A DNA stretch of 64,000 bases. Source: Herminiimonas sp. GTDB taxonomy: Bacteria > Pseudomonadota > Gammaproteobacteria > Burkholderiales > Burkholderiaceae_D. Numbering within the stretch: the first letter of the stretch is position 1; the number at the start of each line of letters is the position of its first letter. The DNA lies in the NCBI GenBank assembly GCA_027310305.1, contig DAIDBD010000007.1, positions 124,001-188,000 on the forward strand, read 5' to 3'. The notes beneath the pieces are model-generated. The model saw only the letters and a program-made list of their open reading frames with translations. It had not been told where the DNA came from and made no database searches. The position numbers and the translations under genes are program-made. This document shows, in pieces, positions 1 to 7,637 of the stretch.

Positions 1-143
1 TCGACCTTGGCCTCTCGGGCCGCCTCGATGAACCAGTCCTCGTCACCTGCCACCACGTCCACGGCGACGGCCTTGCCTAATCCACCGCAACCGAAGAAGT
101 ATGACAGGGTTGATTCCTTGGTCGGAAATTGCTTGAAAAACAT
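1..143 (-). CDS. MBL-fold metallo-hydrolase, N-terminal part only
   Basis: The first 47 codons of a minus-strand gene are present; the rest lies outside the window. The start ATG (base 143) follows a GGGAGGA ribosome binding site. The N-terminus has FFGCGGLGKAVAVDVV, which resembles the opening strands of the metallo-beta-lactamase-fold proteins often carried next to DsrE and rhodanese genes (persulfide dioxygenase-like or sulfurtransferase-associated). The zinc-binding HxHxDH motif would be beyond the window, so the catalytic class cannot be confirmed. It follows the DsrE gene by 14 bases and is probably the third gene of an ArsR-controlled operon. Confidence 0.6.
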   Translation of the reverse strand, partial: MFFKQFPTKESTLSYFFGCGGLGKAVAVDVVAGDEDWFIEAAREAKV

Positions 144-157
144 CGTCAGTCCTCCCG

Positions 158-499
158 TCAGAACACCAGAACCTTGTCGGCCTCGGCCGTCCAGGCGGTC
201 AACTCGCTCAAGGTGCTGCGGCGGGTTCCCTCGATAAGTTCATCCGCGTTGATCCCACGGGCATCGAGGCAGGTGCCGCACAATCCCACTTCACCGCCGA
301 CCATGCGCAGCATGTCGCCCGCGTTGTAATAGCCCTCGGGGACGTGCTGGCCGGTCTTGGCGCAGGCAACGGCGTCTCCCATCAAGAACAGTCGAACCGT
401 CTCACCTTCACGCTTGGCCAGCGCTTTGGCGAGGCGCAGAGCGTTGTAGCTGCGCTCGCTCCCGTAGGGGGCATCATTGAGGATGAACAGAGTTTGCAT
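158..499 (-). CDS. DsrE family sulfur-relay protein
   Basis: A 113-residue protein with the DsrE/DsrF fold signature: an N-terminal TLFILNDAPYGSERSYNALRLA strand-helix unit, a central RLFLMGDAV strand, and cysteines in DAVACAKTG and GLCGTCLDARG. DsrE/TusD-type proteins carry persulfide sulfur on a conserved cysteine in the cytoplasm. It sits between an ArsR-rhodanese regulator and an MBL-fold hydrolase, which suggests handling of sulfane sulfur or sulfide stress. Length is normal for the family. The specific acceptor is unknown. Confidence 0.85.
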   Translation of the reverse strand: MQTLFILNDAPYGSERSYNALRLAKALAKREGETVRLFLMGDAVACAKTGQHVPEGYYNAGDMLRMVGGEVGLCGTCLDARGINADELIEGTRRSTLSELTAWTAEADKVLVF

Positions 500-546
500 G
501 GCGGTCTCCGGGATCGTTTAGGTCGATGTTTGCTTCGCGCCGTGGC

Positions 547-1215
547 TTACTCTGTCGAGGTTTCGATGGGCAAGCCACCGGCGGCCCATTCGCTGACGCC
601 ATCGCTGATCTTCGTGGCATTGAAGCCGCGAGCGCGAAGTAGCTGCACCGCCTCATCGGACATGAGGCAGAACGGCCCACGGCAGTAGGCGACGATGGCA
701 CGGTCCGCAGGCAGATCGGCCAAGCGCTTTTCCAGTTCGTCCAGGGGCAACGAGCGGGCGAAAGGCAGATGGCCAGCGTTGAACTCGCTGGTGGGGCGCA
801 CGTCGATGACGACGATTTCCCCTTGCCGCGCCTTTTCGAGCAGGGTCTCTCGGCGTTCCGAAACCAGGGTGTCCGGCTGTGCCGTCATCTGCGCAAGGGC
901 GACTTGAAGCTCGACCAGATGCTCTTCGGCCGTTTCCCGCAGCGCTACCCATAGCTGCGACACGTCCCGGCCGCTCAGGCGGTAGTAGATGTATTTGCCA
1001 TCGCGCCGGGTCTCGACCAGCCGCGCCTCCCGCAGCGCCTTAAGATGGGCGCTGGCGAGCCGCATATCGATGCCGGCTTGGGAGGCTAAAGTCTCGACGC
1101 TCTTCTCGCCTTGCGCCAACAACTCAACCAATTCCAGTCGCTTCGGGCTGGCAAGGGATTTGCCGATTCGGGCGACCTGCTCGTAGAGCAGATCCTTCAA
1201 TGATCGTTTATTCAT
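547..1215 (-). CDS. ArsR-family regulator fused to a rhodanese domain
   Basis: A 222-residue two-domain protein. Residues about 10-95 form a winged helix of the ArsR/SmtB type (SPKRLELVELL, then the recognition region MRLASAHLKALREARLV). Residues about 118-218 are a rhodanese domain with the active-site loop CRGPFC (Cys178 and Cys183). There are no cysteines in the DNA-binding half, so any sulfur or redox sensing must go through the rhodanese half. It is the first gene of the minus-strand operon and has an operator-like inverted repeat over its own promoter, so autorepression is likely. Confidence 0.88.
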   Translation of the reverse strand: MNKRSLKDLLYEQVARIGKSLASPKRLELVELLAQGEKSVETLASQAGIDMRLASAHLKALREARLVETRRDGKYIYYRLSGRDVSQLWVALRETAEEHLVELQVALAQMTAQPDTLVSERRETLLEKARQGEIVVIDVRPTSEFNAGHLPFARSLPLDELEKRLADLPADRAIVAYCRGPFCLMSDEAVQLLRARGFNATKISDGVSEWAAGGLPIETSTE

Positions 1216-1224
1216 ATTAACCCT

Positions 1225-1250
1225 CTAACGATTATTTGATTGTTAGTCAA
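1225..1250 (-). promoter_or_regulatory. Promoter and ArsR-type operator of the sulfur operon
   Basis: The plus strand reads CTAACGAT, six bases, ATTGTTAG: an 8-bp inverted repeat with one mismatch, of the size typical for ArsR dimers. It overlaps a minus-strand TTGACT -35 element (bases 1250-1245) and lies only 10 bases upstream of the ArsR-rhodanese start codon. Autoregulation is an inference. Confidence 0.6.
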
Positions 1251-1273
1251 CCCGCAGACTCGGCGAAGTAACG

Positions 1274-1325
1274 GAGCGGCCGAGGCACCAGAACCTCGGC
1301 CGCTCCCATACTCTTGGGGGTATGG
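1274..1325. repeat. Two adjacent perfect hairpins
   Basis: GAGCGGCCGAGG (1274-1285) is exactly repeated in inverted form at 1294-1305 (12-bp stem, 8-base loop). Immediately after it, CCATAC (1306-1311) pairs with GTATGG (1320-1325). No T-run follows on either strand, so a classical terminator is not supported. They separate the sulfur operon from the ICE control block. Confidence 0.6.
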
Positions 1326-1787
1326 TAAGCGCCGTTATCCACGAGACGCCTGCTTCTATTTCAGTCTGACAGCATTTCCCACCGGTCTCAGCGCGTGTGC
1401 GGACCGGTCGGAACGTACCCAGCCATGCAACATGGCGGCGATCTGCGAACTTGTGGCGAGCACGCTGATAGACCGCATGCACGCCAGCATATGTCAATCG
1501 GGTCTTGCCGAATTCCGGCAACGCAACAACGCTCTCTCCGGTACGCACGTGGCATGCGGAAAGGTTGTTGTTGCGAGATTCCACCGGCCCCGCCCTTGCA
1601 GTCAAGAGCGGATCGGCCCAGACATCTAACTTCCAGCATGGATGGCCCGCGACGATCAGGCCGAGGCAACGCTTGGTGCGCGTGAATGAGCATGGGCATC
1701 GACTCATTCGCTGTTGTTGCGTACGCCCGGAACGCTCAGGTCTTGAGGAGCTTTTGATGTAGAGATTCCTTGTGGGGAGATGGATGC
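1326..1787. other. Intergenic region without a convincing gene
   Basis: The ORFs listed here overlap on both strands and none has family features. The only pattern seen is a short word, CGCAACAAC at 1522 and its complement (TGTTGTTGCG) at 1566-1575 and 1712-1721. It probably contains the promoter of the 1788 gene. Confidence 0.4.
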
Positions 1788-2534
1788 ATGCACGACAGTC
1801 CACCAGTGTCCAAGGTCTACTATCGACCGATCGAAGCCGCCATACGCTGGGCGGGTTTGTTGAAACACAAGAAAGACATCTTGCGCTTGATAACGTCACC
1901 GAGGCAGATGCCCACGACGCTCAACTTCCCTGGATGGGGCGAGCTACGCCTATGCACCGAGCGTATCTACGATGCCATCTTCAACGGCGAACTCCCGTAC
2001 GGCTGCAATGGCATCACACTGGACGACAAGACGCTCTGGGATTCCCCCGACCTCACCATCAGGCATTTGGATCTCAAGCGTTGGATGCGGGACCACTACC
2101 CTGAAGAACGACCAGCCTTTCTCTTCAGCCGCCGCGAGCGCATCGCTCACCCCATCATCACCTTGGAAGCGGGGCAAGCGATGCTGGTGGAACGGCAGGC
2201 ACTGAAGGCAGAGCTGAAACACTGCCGGCGCCAAGTTGAGATGCTGCAGGAGCAGCATCACGTATTATCAAAACAGATCGAAGTGACGCCGGCAGGCAAC
2301 GAGTGCTCGATCACGGATCGGGCGGAATCGACCTACCAGCACATCATCGGCGGCATGCTTGATCTGATCCTGGGACAGTCTCCGGCTGGCACGCCTTACT
2401 CGAGCTTCAGGACGCAGGAAGCCATCGTCAGCGCACTGATCGCACATCACGGCGGCATCATGGGGATCACCGAGCGCACGCTGAATGGCAAGTTCGCCCA
2501 GGCTCGCCGAAGAGTGCGCAGCTCGGCCTCCTAG
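1788..2534 (+). CDS. bisR: BisR-like activator of the alpA promoter (ICE transfer control)
   Basis: A 248-residue protein with no domain I can name from sequence. A probable coiled coil lies at about residues 130-165 (LVERQALKAELKHCRRQVEMLQ), and the C-terminus is basic (KFAQARRRVR). The start at 1788 is chosen because GGGGAGA precedes it by 7 bases; the listed TTG at 1770 has none. In ICEclc a protein of about 250 residues without recognised domains, BisR, is encoded next to alpA and switches on the alpA promoter. Size and position match that gene, so the name is an inference from synteny rather than from a motif. Confidence 0.55.
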   Translation: MHDSPPVSKVYYRPIEAAIRWAGLLKHKKDILRLITSPRQMPTTLNFPGWGELRLCTERIYDAIFNGELPYGCNGITLDDKTLWDSPDLTIRHLDLKRWMRDHYPEERPAFLFSRRERIAHPIITLEAGQAMLVERQALKAELKHCRRQVEMLQEQHHVLSKQIEVTPAGNECSITDRAESTYQHIIGGMLDLILGQSPAGTPYSSFRTQEAIVSALIAHHGGIMGITERTLNGKFAQARRRVRSSAS

Positions 2535-2610
2535 CTAGCGCTGCCGAGAGCCGAGCCGTCATCCTACGGGCGCGCTGCTCCTGTCGCATTCCGACTTGCA
2601 AGCTTGTATG

Positions 2611-2629
2611 TGCAGTTTCGGAAACTGCA
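2611..2629. promoter_or_regulatory. Perfect 19-bp palindrome in the alpA promoter region
   Basis: TGCAGTTTC-G-GAAACTGCA is a perfect 9-bp inverted repeat around one central base, 82 bases before the alpA start codon. A one-base loop cannot form a hairpin, so a dimeric protein site is more likely. In ICEclc this promoter receives BisR and later BisDC; which protein would bind here is unknown. Confidence 0.6.
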
Positions 2630-2710
2630 TTTGCAATGGCTTCCAGCAGCGATGTCTATTTAATGAGGGTCACGCCAACGAACGCCACTGAGCGTTAAGG
2701 AGTGACCATC

Positions 2711-2923
2711 ATGTCGCAGACGCCTGCATTGCCGCCGGGCGAGCGCCGCATCTTGCGGCTCGACGAAGTCGAAGCCAAGTCTGGTTTCAAGCGCGCCCAC
2801 ATCTACAGCCTGATGAAGAAAGGCGAGTTCCCCCAGGCACTGCGCCTTGGGGTTCGCGCCGTCGGCTGGGATTCGACCGAGGTGGACCACTGGATCAGCG
2901 AACGCCTCAAGAACCGGGTGTGA
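2711..2923 (+). CDS. alpA: AlpA family transcriptional regulator
   Basis: A 70-residue protein of the AlpA/excisionase-like winged HTH family: ILRLDEVEAKSGFKRAHIYSLM followed by GEFPQALRLGVRAVGWDSTEVDHWI, the usual wing motif. The ATG at 2711 is preceded by AAGGAG at 7 bases, better than the listed GTG at 2702. It is the first gene of the alpA-parA-shi-parB operon. In phage P4 and in ICEclc, AlpA-type proteins are small DNA-binding regulators of the element. Confidence 0.9.
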   Translation: MSQTPALPPGERRILRLDEVEAKSGFKRAHIYSLMKKGEFPQALRLGVRAVGWDSTEVDHWISERLKNRV

Positions 2924-2967
2924 CCGGCTCTCCCACGAATTCACAGAACGTCTACGAGGAGAGCCTG

Positions 2968-3837
2968 ATGCAGGTCATATCCATCATTTCCACGAAGGGC
3001 GGTGTCGGCAAGACGACCACCGCTGCGAACCTGGGCGGCTTGGTTGCCGACGCCGGCCTGCGCGTGCTGCTGCTCGACCTCGACGTCCAGCCCACGCTGT
3101 CGTCCTACTATGAACTGGCGCACCGAGCCCCTGGCGGCATCTACGAGTTGCTGGCATTCAATGAGCAGCGCCTGGAGCAGTTGGTATCGCGGACTGCCAT
3201 CGCCGGCCTGGACCTGGTTCTGTCCAATGACGACCGGGGCGAGCTGAACACGCTGCTGCTGCACGCCCCGGATGGGCGTTTGCGTCTGCGCCACCTGTTG
3301 CCCACCCTGGCAGCGCAGTACGACTTGGTGCTGATCGACACCCAGGGCGCGCGCAGCGTGCTGCTGGAAATGGCGGTACTTGCCTCCGATGTCGCGCTTT
3401 CGCCCGTGACCCCGGAAATCCTGGCTGCGCGCGAACTGCGTCGCGGCACCCTGCAGTTGATCGAGGACATCTCCCCGTACCGGCATCTCGGTATAGCGCC
3501 TCCTCCGTTGCATCTGCTGATCAACCGCGTGCATCCGGTTTCGTCGAATGCGAAGTTGATCCAACAGGCACTGCGCGACGTGTTCGCGGGCCAAGTCGGC
3601 GTGCATGTCCTGGACACGGACGTTCCTGCCATCGAAGCCTATCCCCGCGCATCGACGAAGGGCCTGCCGGTGCACCGCGTCGAGTACCGACAACCTCTGG
3701 GGCGGGTCGCGCCGGCTGCACTGGAGACCATGCGTGCCCTGGCGGGGGAGCTGTTTCCGGCATGGCGTGAGCGCTTCGCGCTGGTGTCAGGCAAGCCCAA
3801 TGATTCCAGGGGAGCCCGCCATGGCGAACGCGCATGA
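2968..3837 (+). CDS. parA: ParA/Soj family ATPase
   Basis: A 289-residue P-loop ATPase of the ParA/MinD family. The deviant Walker A motif KGGVGKTT is at residues 10-17, and the Walker B region is LVLIDTQGARS. The start at 2968 follows GAGGAGA and places the P-loop close to the N-terminus as in the family; the listed upstream start would add an unrelated leader. It overlaps shi by 17 bases. In ICEclc, ParA acts together with Shi to arrest cell division in transfer-competent cells; here that role is inferred from identical gene order. Confidence 0.92.
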   Translation: MQVISIISTKGGVGKTTTAANLGGLVADAGLRVLLLDLDVQPTLSSYYELAHRAPGGIYELLAFNEQRLEQLVSRTAIAGLDLVLSNDDRGELNTLLLHAPDGRLRLRHLLPTLAAQYDLVLIDTQGARSVLLEMAVLASDVALSPVTPEILAARELRRGTLQLIEDISPYRHLGIAPPPLHLLINRVHPVSSNAKLIQQALRDVFAGQVGVHVLDTDVPAIEAYPRASTKGLPVHRVEYRQPLGRVAPAALETMRALAGELFPAWRERFALVSGKPNDSRGARHGERA

Positions 3838-4081
3838 ACTGGCGCGCGGCCACAAGCGATTGCGCGCCTTGATCGAATTCGCCCTCGCGGAGGGTTGGCA
3901 CGTCAAGCGAACGCCTGGAGGTCATCTCAAGTTCACCAAGCACGGCTGTGCGCCGATCTACACCAGTTCGACGGCCAGCGACCATCGGGCCAGCCTCAAT
4001 GCCCGGGCGCAGATCCGCCGTGCCGATCGCGAGGCCCGTTGCGCCCTCGATGCCAAGGCGATGGGAGGCGGGCATGGCTGA
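3821..4081 (+). CDS. shi: Shi-like small protein with HicA-like character
   Basis: An 86-residue basic protein starting inside the end of parA, with AGGGGAG 6 bases before its ATG, and overlapping parB by 8 bases. The stretch ALAEGWHVKRTPGGHLKFTKHG resembles the core of HicA mRNA-interferase folds (basic strand, G-G-H, aromatic). In ICEclc the gene between parA and parB is shi, needed with parA for the growth arrest of transfer-competent cells. Position and size agree. The HicA resemblance is read by eye and needs a profile search. Confidence 0.65.
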   Translation: MANAHELARGHKRLRALIEFALAEGWHVKRTPGGHLKFTKHGCAPIYTSSTASDHRASLNARAQIRRADREARCALDAKAMGGGHG

Positions 4082-5768
4082 AATGACCCCTCGTGACATG
4101 GCGGACAAATTGCTCGCCGCCGGGTTTCAGCGCACCGGTCCCGCCGCCACGACGTTGAGCGATCCGATCGCCGACACGCCGATGATCGTGACGCTGGACC
4201 AGTTGCGCCCGTATGACCACGACCCTCGCGTCAAGCGCAATCCGGCTTACGAAGAAATCAAGGCGTCCATCCGCGAGCGCGGACTGGATGCGCCACCGGC
4301 GATTACGCGCAGGCCCGGCGAAGAACACTTCATCATTCGCAATGGCGGCAATACGCGATTGGCCATCCTTCGCGAGCTGTGGACCGAGACCAAGCAGGAA
4401 CGCTTCTTCCGTATCTCCTGCCTGTTTCGCCCCTGGCCGGAACGGGGCGAGATCGTCGCCTTGACGGGCCACCTGGCCGAAAACGAGCTGCGCGGCGGCT
4501 TGACCTTCATCGAGCGCGCCCTGGGCGTAGAGAAAGCGCGTGAGTTCTACGAACAGGAAATCGGCGGCGCGCTCACCCAGTCCGAGCTGGCGCGGCGCCT
4601 GACAGCCGATGGCTACCCGGTGCAGCAATCGCACATCAGCCGCATGCAGGACGCGATCCGCTACCTGCTGCCGGCAATCCCGACGGTGCTGTACGGTGGG
4701 CTGGGCCGGCACCAGGTGGAGCGGCTCGCGGTGCTGCGCAGGGCATGCGAGCGCACCTGGGAACAGCGCGCCTTGGGCCGTCACCTCGCCGTGGACTTCG
4801 CCTCGCTGTTCCAGGATGCGCTGTCGCAGTTCGACACGCAGCCTGACGGTTTCTCGCTCCAGCGAGTGCAGGACGAGTTGGTGGGCCAGATGGCCGAGCT
4901 GCTGGAAGCGGACTACGACACGCTGAGCCTGGAAATCAATGACAGCGAAAGCCGGCAGCGGGCGTTGACCAGCGAGCCGTCGCCGGCAAGCCCGGTGGCC
5001 CCCATCGTATCTGCTGCACCACAGCCTGTATCACCACCTCCGGCGGCGGCAACTGCACAGTGGGCTGGCGCGCCGACTGGTCCCGCTGTTCCGATGGCCT
5101 CAGCACAGCCCGCTACAGTTCCCGCGGCCGGCACCGAGCGGGCCACGGAAGCGGACTCCGCACCAAATCCGACTGGCAGCGATGTGGAGCGTCTGCAGGG
5201 ACACATCGTATCTCCGGCGCCGACGACCGAACGCCTGCAATCCCTCCAGCGTCTGGTGGCCGACCAATTGGGCGGCAAGCTGCCCGACTTCGAGGCCAAT
5301 GCCTTGCGCGCGATTCCCGTGCAGGTCGGCGGGCTCTACCCCATCTCGGATGTCTGGTACATCGAGCCCGGACTGGACGTGCCGGACCGGCTCCGCGTGC
5401 ATATCGCGCAGTTCGCTTGCGAGATCGCCGAGGAGGCGGCGGTCGGCGGGCACATCGAGCCGATTGCGCGCGGTATCGGTTTCGTTTGCATGGCTCCACC
5501 CGCTGCACAAGCGAAGGCCTTGACTGCTTTCGCTCGCGCCGTACTGACCCTGCTCGATGCGCTAAGCGACGCGCCGGCACCCGCAACAGGGTTTGATCGT
5601 ACGCGATTGGCCGACGACCTGGCGCCGCTGCTTCATAGCAGCGGTGGCGCTTCCATGCGTCTGAGTGATGCCGGTCTGGTGAAGCTGTTTCGGCTGCTGC
5701 GCCTGGCGCGCCGACTGCTGGACCTGGAGAGCGGCACGGTGTCCGCTGATCCAGGCCATGGTTCCTGA
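4074..5768 (+). CDS. parB: ParB family protein, ICE type (BisD-like)
   Basis: A 564-residue protein. Residues about 30-150 form a ParB/Srx-like N-terminal domain: VTLDQLRPYDHDPR, then the nucleotide-binding region IIRNGGNTRLAILREL. A KorB/Spo0J-like HTH follows (LTQSELARRLTADGYPVQQSHISR). A long Ala/Pro-rich linker (about 300-400) leads to a separate C-terminal domain. This architecture fits the PFGI-1-class ParB family (TIGR03764). The ATG at 4074 follows GGGAGG and overlaps shi. In ICEclc the equivalent gene was renamed bisD because with BisC it activates the late transfer promoters. Confidence 0.9.
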   Translation: MAEMTPRDMADKLLAAGFQRTGPAATTLSDPIADTPMIVTLDQLRPYDHDPRVKRNPAYEEIKASIRERGLDAPPAITRRPGEEHFIIRNGGNTRLAILRELWTETKQERFFRISCLFRPWPERGEIVALTGHLAENELRGGLTFIERALGVEKAREFYEQEIGGALTQSELARRLTADGYPVQQSHISRMQDAIRYLLPAIPTVLYGGLGRHQVERLAVLRRACERTWEQRALGRHLAVDFASLFQDALSQFDTQPDGFSLQRVQDELVGQMAELLEADYDTLSLEINDSESRQRALTSEPSPASPVAPIVSAAPQPVSPPPAAATAQWAGAPTGPAVPMASAQPATVPAAGTERATEADSAPNPTGSDVERLQGHIVSPAPTTERLQSLQRLVADQLGGKLPDFEANALRAIPVQVGGLYPISDVWYIEPGLDVPDRLRVHIAQFACEIAEEAAVGGHIEPIARGIGFVCMAPPAAQAKALTAFARAVLTLLDALSDAPAPATGFDRTRLADDLAPLLHSSGGASMRLSDAGLVKLFRLLRLARRLLDLESGTVSADPGHGS

Positions 5769-5783
5769 GCGAGGGAGACCGCC

Positions 5784-6344
5784 ATGTCGTCACCTCATCC
5801 GCTCAACCAGGCCGTCATCGCCCAGGCGCTGCACGATCTGCGCAACGGCCAACTGCGCCGCTGCAAGGCGATGGGCTTCGGCGAAGAGGAGCTGGATGCG
5901 CTCAAGCATCCGGCGCTGGTCAGCGTGCTGGTCAACACCACCGTGTCGTGGTGTTCGGTCTCGATCAACCGCGAGGTGCTGAAGCGGCTGCTCAGCCAAG
6001 TGCAGGACGTGGAGCAGGAAATCGCCACGGTGGACCGCATGCTGCGCCTGGGGGCAAGCACGGAGATGGTGAGCCGCTTCTACGGTCTCACGCATCAGGA
6101 AGTCGCCCTGCGGCGCGACATCCTCGGGCTGCCGAAGCGCAAGGGGCGGCATCCGGTGCTGGACGAGGCGCAGGAAACCGCCCTATGGAAGCACTGGAAG
6201 GCCGGCGTCACCGAGCGTCATATCGCGTTGAGCGACGATCTGGCCATGCTGGGCCTGACCATGGACCTCGCCGAGACGCTGACGCTGCCGATGTCGGTGG
6301 TCTGGGCGGCGATACGGAACTGGATCGACCAGGGGCTGGTGTAG
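5784..6344 (+). CDS. bisC: DUF2857 protein (BisC-like)
   Basis: A 186-residue protein of the DUF2857 family found only in these ICEs, 15 bases after parB. Features are an HTH-like segment STEMVSRFYGLTHQEVALRRDI and the basic GLPKRKGRHPVLDE. In ICEclc, the DUF2857 protein BisC, distantly FlhC-like, forms an activator with the ParB-like BisD. The adjacency here supports the same pairing. The symbol is an inference from synteny. Confidence 0.7.
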   Translation: MSSPHPLNQAVIAQALHDLRNGQLRRCKAMGFGEEELDALKHPALVSVLVNTTVSWCSVSINREVLKRLLSQVQDVEQEIATVDRMLRLGASTEMVSRFYGLTHQEVALRRDILGLPKRKGRHPVLDEAQETALWKHWKAGVTERHIALSDDLAMLGLTMDLAETLTLPMSVVWAAIRNWIDQGLV

Positions 6345-6347
6345 GCC

Positions 6348-7532
6348 ATGGCGACGGGCAGCGCACCACGGCGCGATGGTCCCATGGCGCTGTCGGCGCT
6401 GTTCGACGATGCGCTGCAGAACCTGGCGCAAGGGCCAGGCACGGCGCCACCCGGCGACGGCTTCCTGTATAGCGGCAATCGCCATGAAAGCGTGCCGCGC
6501 GCGCTGTTCCTCGATCGACGCCTGACTCCGCTGGAGCGCAACGCCTGGCAGGTCTTCCGCTTCCAGCTCAACGACGACGGCGTGACGGCCTTTCCGACCT
6601 ATGACCAGCTCCGGCCTTACCTGGCCTCGATGCCGTGCGGGGCGCAGGCCTCGCACGAGACCGTCGCGCGCGCCTTGACGCTGCTGCGCCTGACGCGCTG
6701 GCTCAGCCTGGTGCGCCGCCGGCGCGACCCCAAGACCGGTCGCATCCTGGGCAACCTCTATGTCCTGCACGACGAACCGCTGACGCCCTTCGAGGCGATG
6801 CAGCTCGACCCCGACTATCTGGGCTTGGTGAGCCAAGCCCTCACCCATGCCGCCAAGGCGGTGCAGATCGTCGGCATGCACACGCTGAAGGAGATTGCCG
6901 AAGACCCGCTGCTCAGCGGCCGCACGTTGCCGACGCGCTTGCAGGTGCTGGCGCAGCACATGGCCCGGCATGGTTGGGTGACGCCAAGTTATCCACAGCA
7001 GGGCGGAAACCACGATTCCGAAGACGGCACGGAAGGCTTGCTTCGGAATGCAAATCCCCCGTCTTCGGAATCCGAAGTGGGGCCGAAACCCGCGCCGGAT
7101 GGCTCTCTTCGGAATCCGAAGGAGGACCGTACAGTACGTAAGGATCGTATAAATGAAGTACGTACAGTACCGCGCGCGAGGGCCTTGCAGAACCTGCGAC
7201 TACCCGAGCGTTTCCTGCGCTTGAAGGATGAGCAGCAGGCCGGCGCGCTGGTGGCGCTGCAACAGGTGGACGAGGCGCAGCGGCAGGCGGTGCTCGACGA
7301 GTGGGCGGCACGCTGCCGTAACAGCGCGGTGCGCAACCCGGCCGGCTACCTGTTCGGCATCATCCAGAAGGCGATCCGCGGAGAGTTCAAGGCCTGGGCG
7401 GGAGAAAGTGCATCGGCGCCGCCAGCGCCTCCACCACCTGCGCCATCGTCACCGCCAGCATCCCGTGCCACTGATCCCGAGGTGGCACGTGCCTACCTGG
7501 CGCGGCTGCGGTCGGCCCTGCACGACCCTTGA
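6348..7532 (+). CDS. STY4528 family pathogenicity-island replication protein
   Basis: A 394-residue protein matching the STY4528-type replication proteins of PFGI-1/SPI-7-class elements. It has an N-terminal winged-helix-like half (LTPLERNAWQVFRFQ, YDQLRPYLASMP, SHETVARALTLLRLTRWLSLVRRRR), a low-complexity middle (about residues 215-275), and a C-terminal segment ending in a proline/alanine run (APPAPPPPAPSSPP). The middle is encoded by DNA holding a DnaA box and repeated palindromes, which suggests the replication origin lies inside the gene. It starts 3 bases after the DUF2857 stop. Confidence 0.85.
   Translation: MATGSAPRRDGPMALSALFDDALQNLAQGPGTAPPGDGFLYSGNRHESVPRALFLDRRLTPLERNAWQVFRFQLNDDGVTAFPTYDQLRPYLASMPCGAQASHETVARALTLLRLTRWLSLVRRRRDPKTGRILGNLYVLHDEPLTPFEAMQLDPDYLGLVSQALTHAAKAVQIVGMHTLKEIAEDPLLSGRTLPTRLQVLAQHMARHGWVTPSYPQQGGNHDSEDGTEGLLRNANPPSSESEVGPKPAPDGSLRNPKEDRTVRKDRINEVRTVPRARALQNLRLPERFLRLKDEQQAGALVALQQVDEAQRQAVLDEWAARCRNSAVRNPAGYLFGIIQKAIRGEFKAWAGESASAPPAPPPPAPSSPPASRATDPEVARAYLARLRSALHDP
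6989..7170. other. Candidate replication origin inside the rep gene
   Basis: A perfect DnaA box TTATCCACA lies at 6989-6997. CTTCGGAATCCGAAG occurs twice (7063-7077 and 7107-7121), with half-sites at 7014-7023 (inverted) and 7041-7049. Centres are spaced 32, 22 and 44 bp, close to whole helical turns. Then come two direct copies of GTACAGTAC (7129-7137, 7162-7170) and two of AGTACGTA around a locally A+T-rich stretch. DnaA box, iteron-like repeats and an AT-rich segment within a rep gene are the usual parts of an origin; function is inferred. Confidence 0.55.
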
Positions 7533-7541
7533 GCGATCCGG

Positions 7542-7558
7542 CTATCCCCTGGGGATAG
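7542..7558. promoter_or_regulatory. Palindrome CTATCCCCTGGGGATAG, copy 1
   Basis: A perfect 8-bp inverted repeat around one base, 10 bases after the STY4528 stop codon. A one-base loop argues for a protein site rather than a terminator. The same sequence recurs at 9519 and, with one mismatch, at 7621. Confidence 0.6.
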
Positions 7559-7620
7559 GCCGAACAGGCAGCTTTCCGCCGGTTGCCGGACGCTCATCCC
7601 GATCATCACCTTCAGCAGGG

Positions 7621-7637
7621 CTATCCCCAGGGGATGG
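7621..7637. promoter_or_regulatory. Palindrome copy 2 (one mismatch)
   Basis: CTATCCCCAGGGGATGG lies 79 bp (about 7.5 helical turns) after copy 1 and 131 bases before the TIGR03761 gene. The remainder of this 235-base intergenic gap shows nothing else. Confidence 0.55.

Noticed and set aside
1243-1899. 218-residue minus-strand ORF
   Set aside because: Overlaps the start of the bisR-like gene and other ORFs, has no ribosome site or family features, and its composition is that of a shadow in GC-rich DNA.
7542-7558. CTATCCCCTGGGGATAG as a rho-independent terminator
   Set aside because: The palindrome has a one-base centre and no T-run, so it cannot fold as a terminator hairpin.
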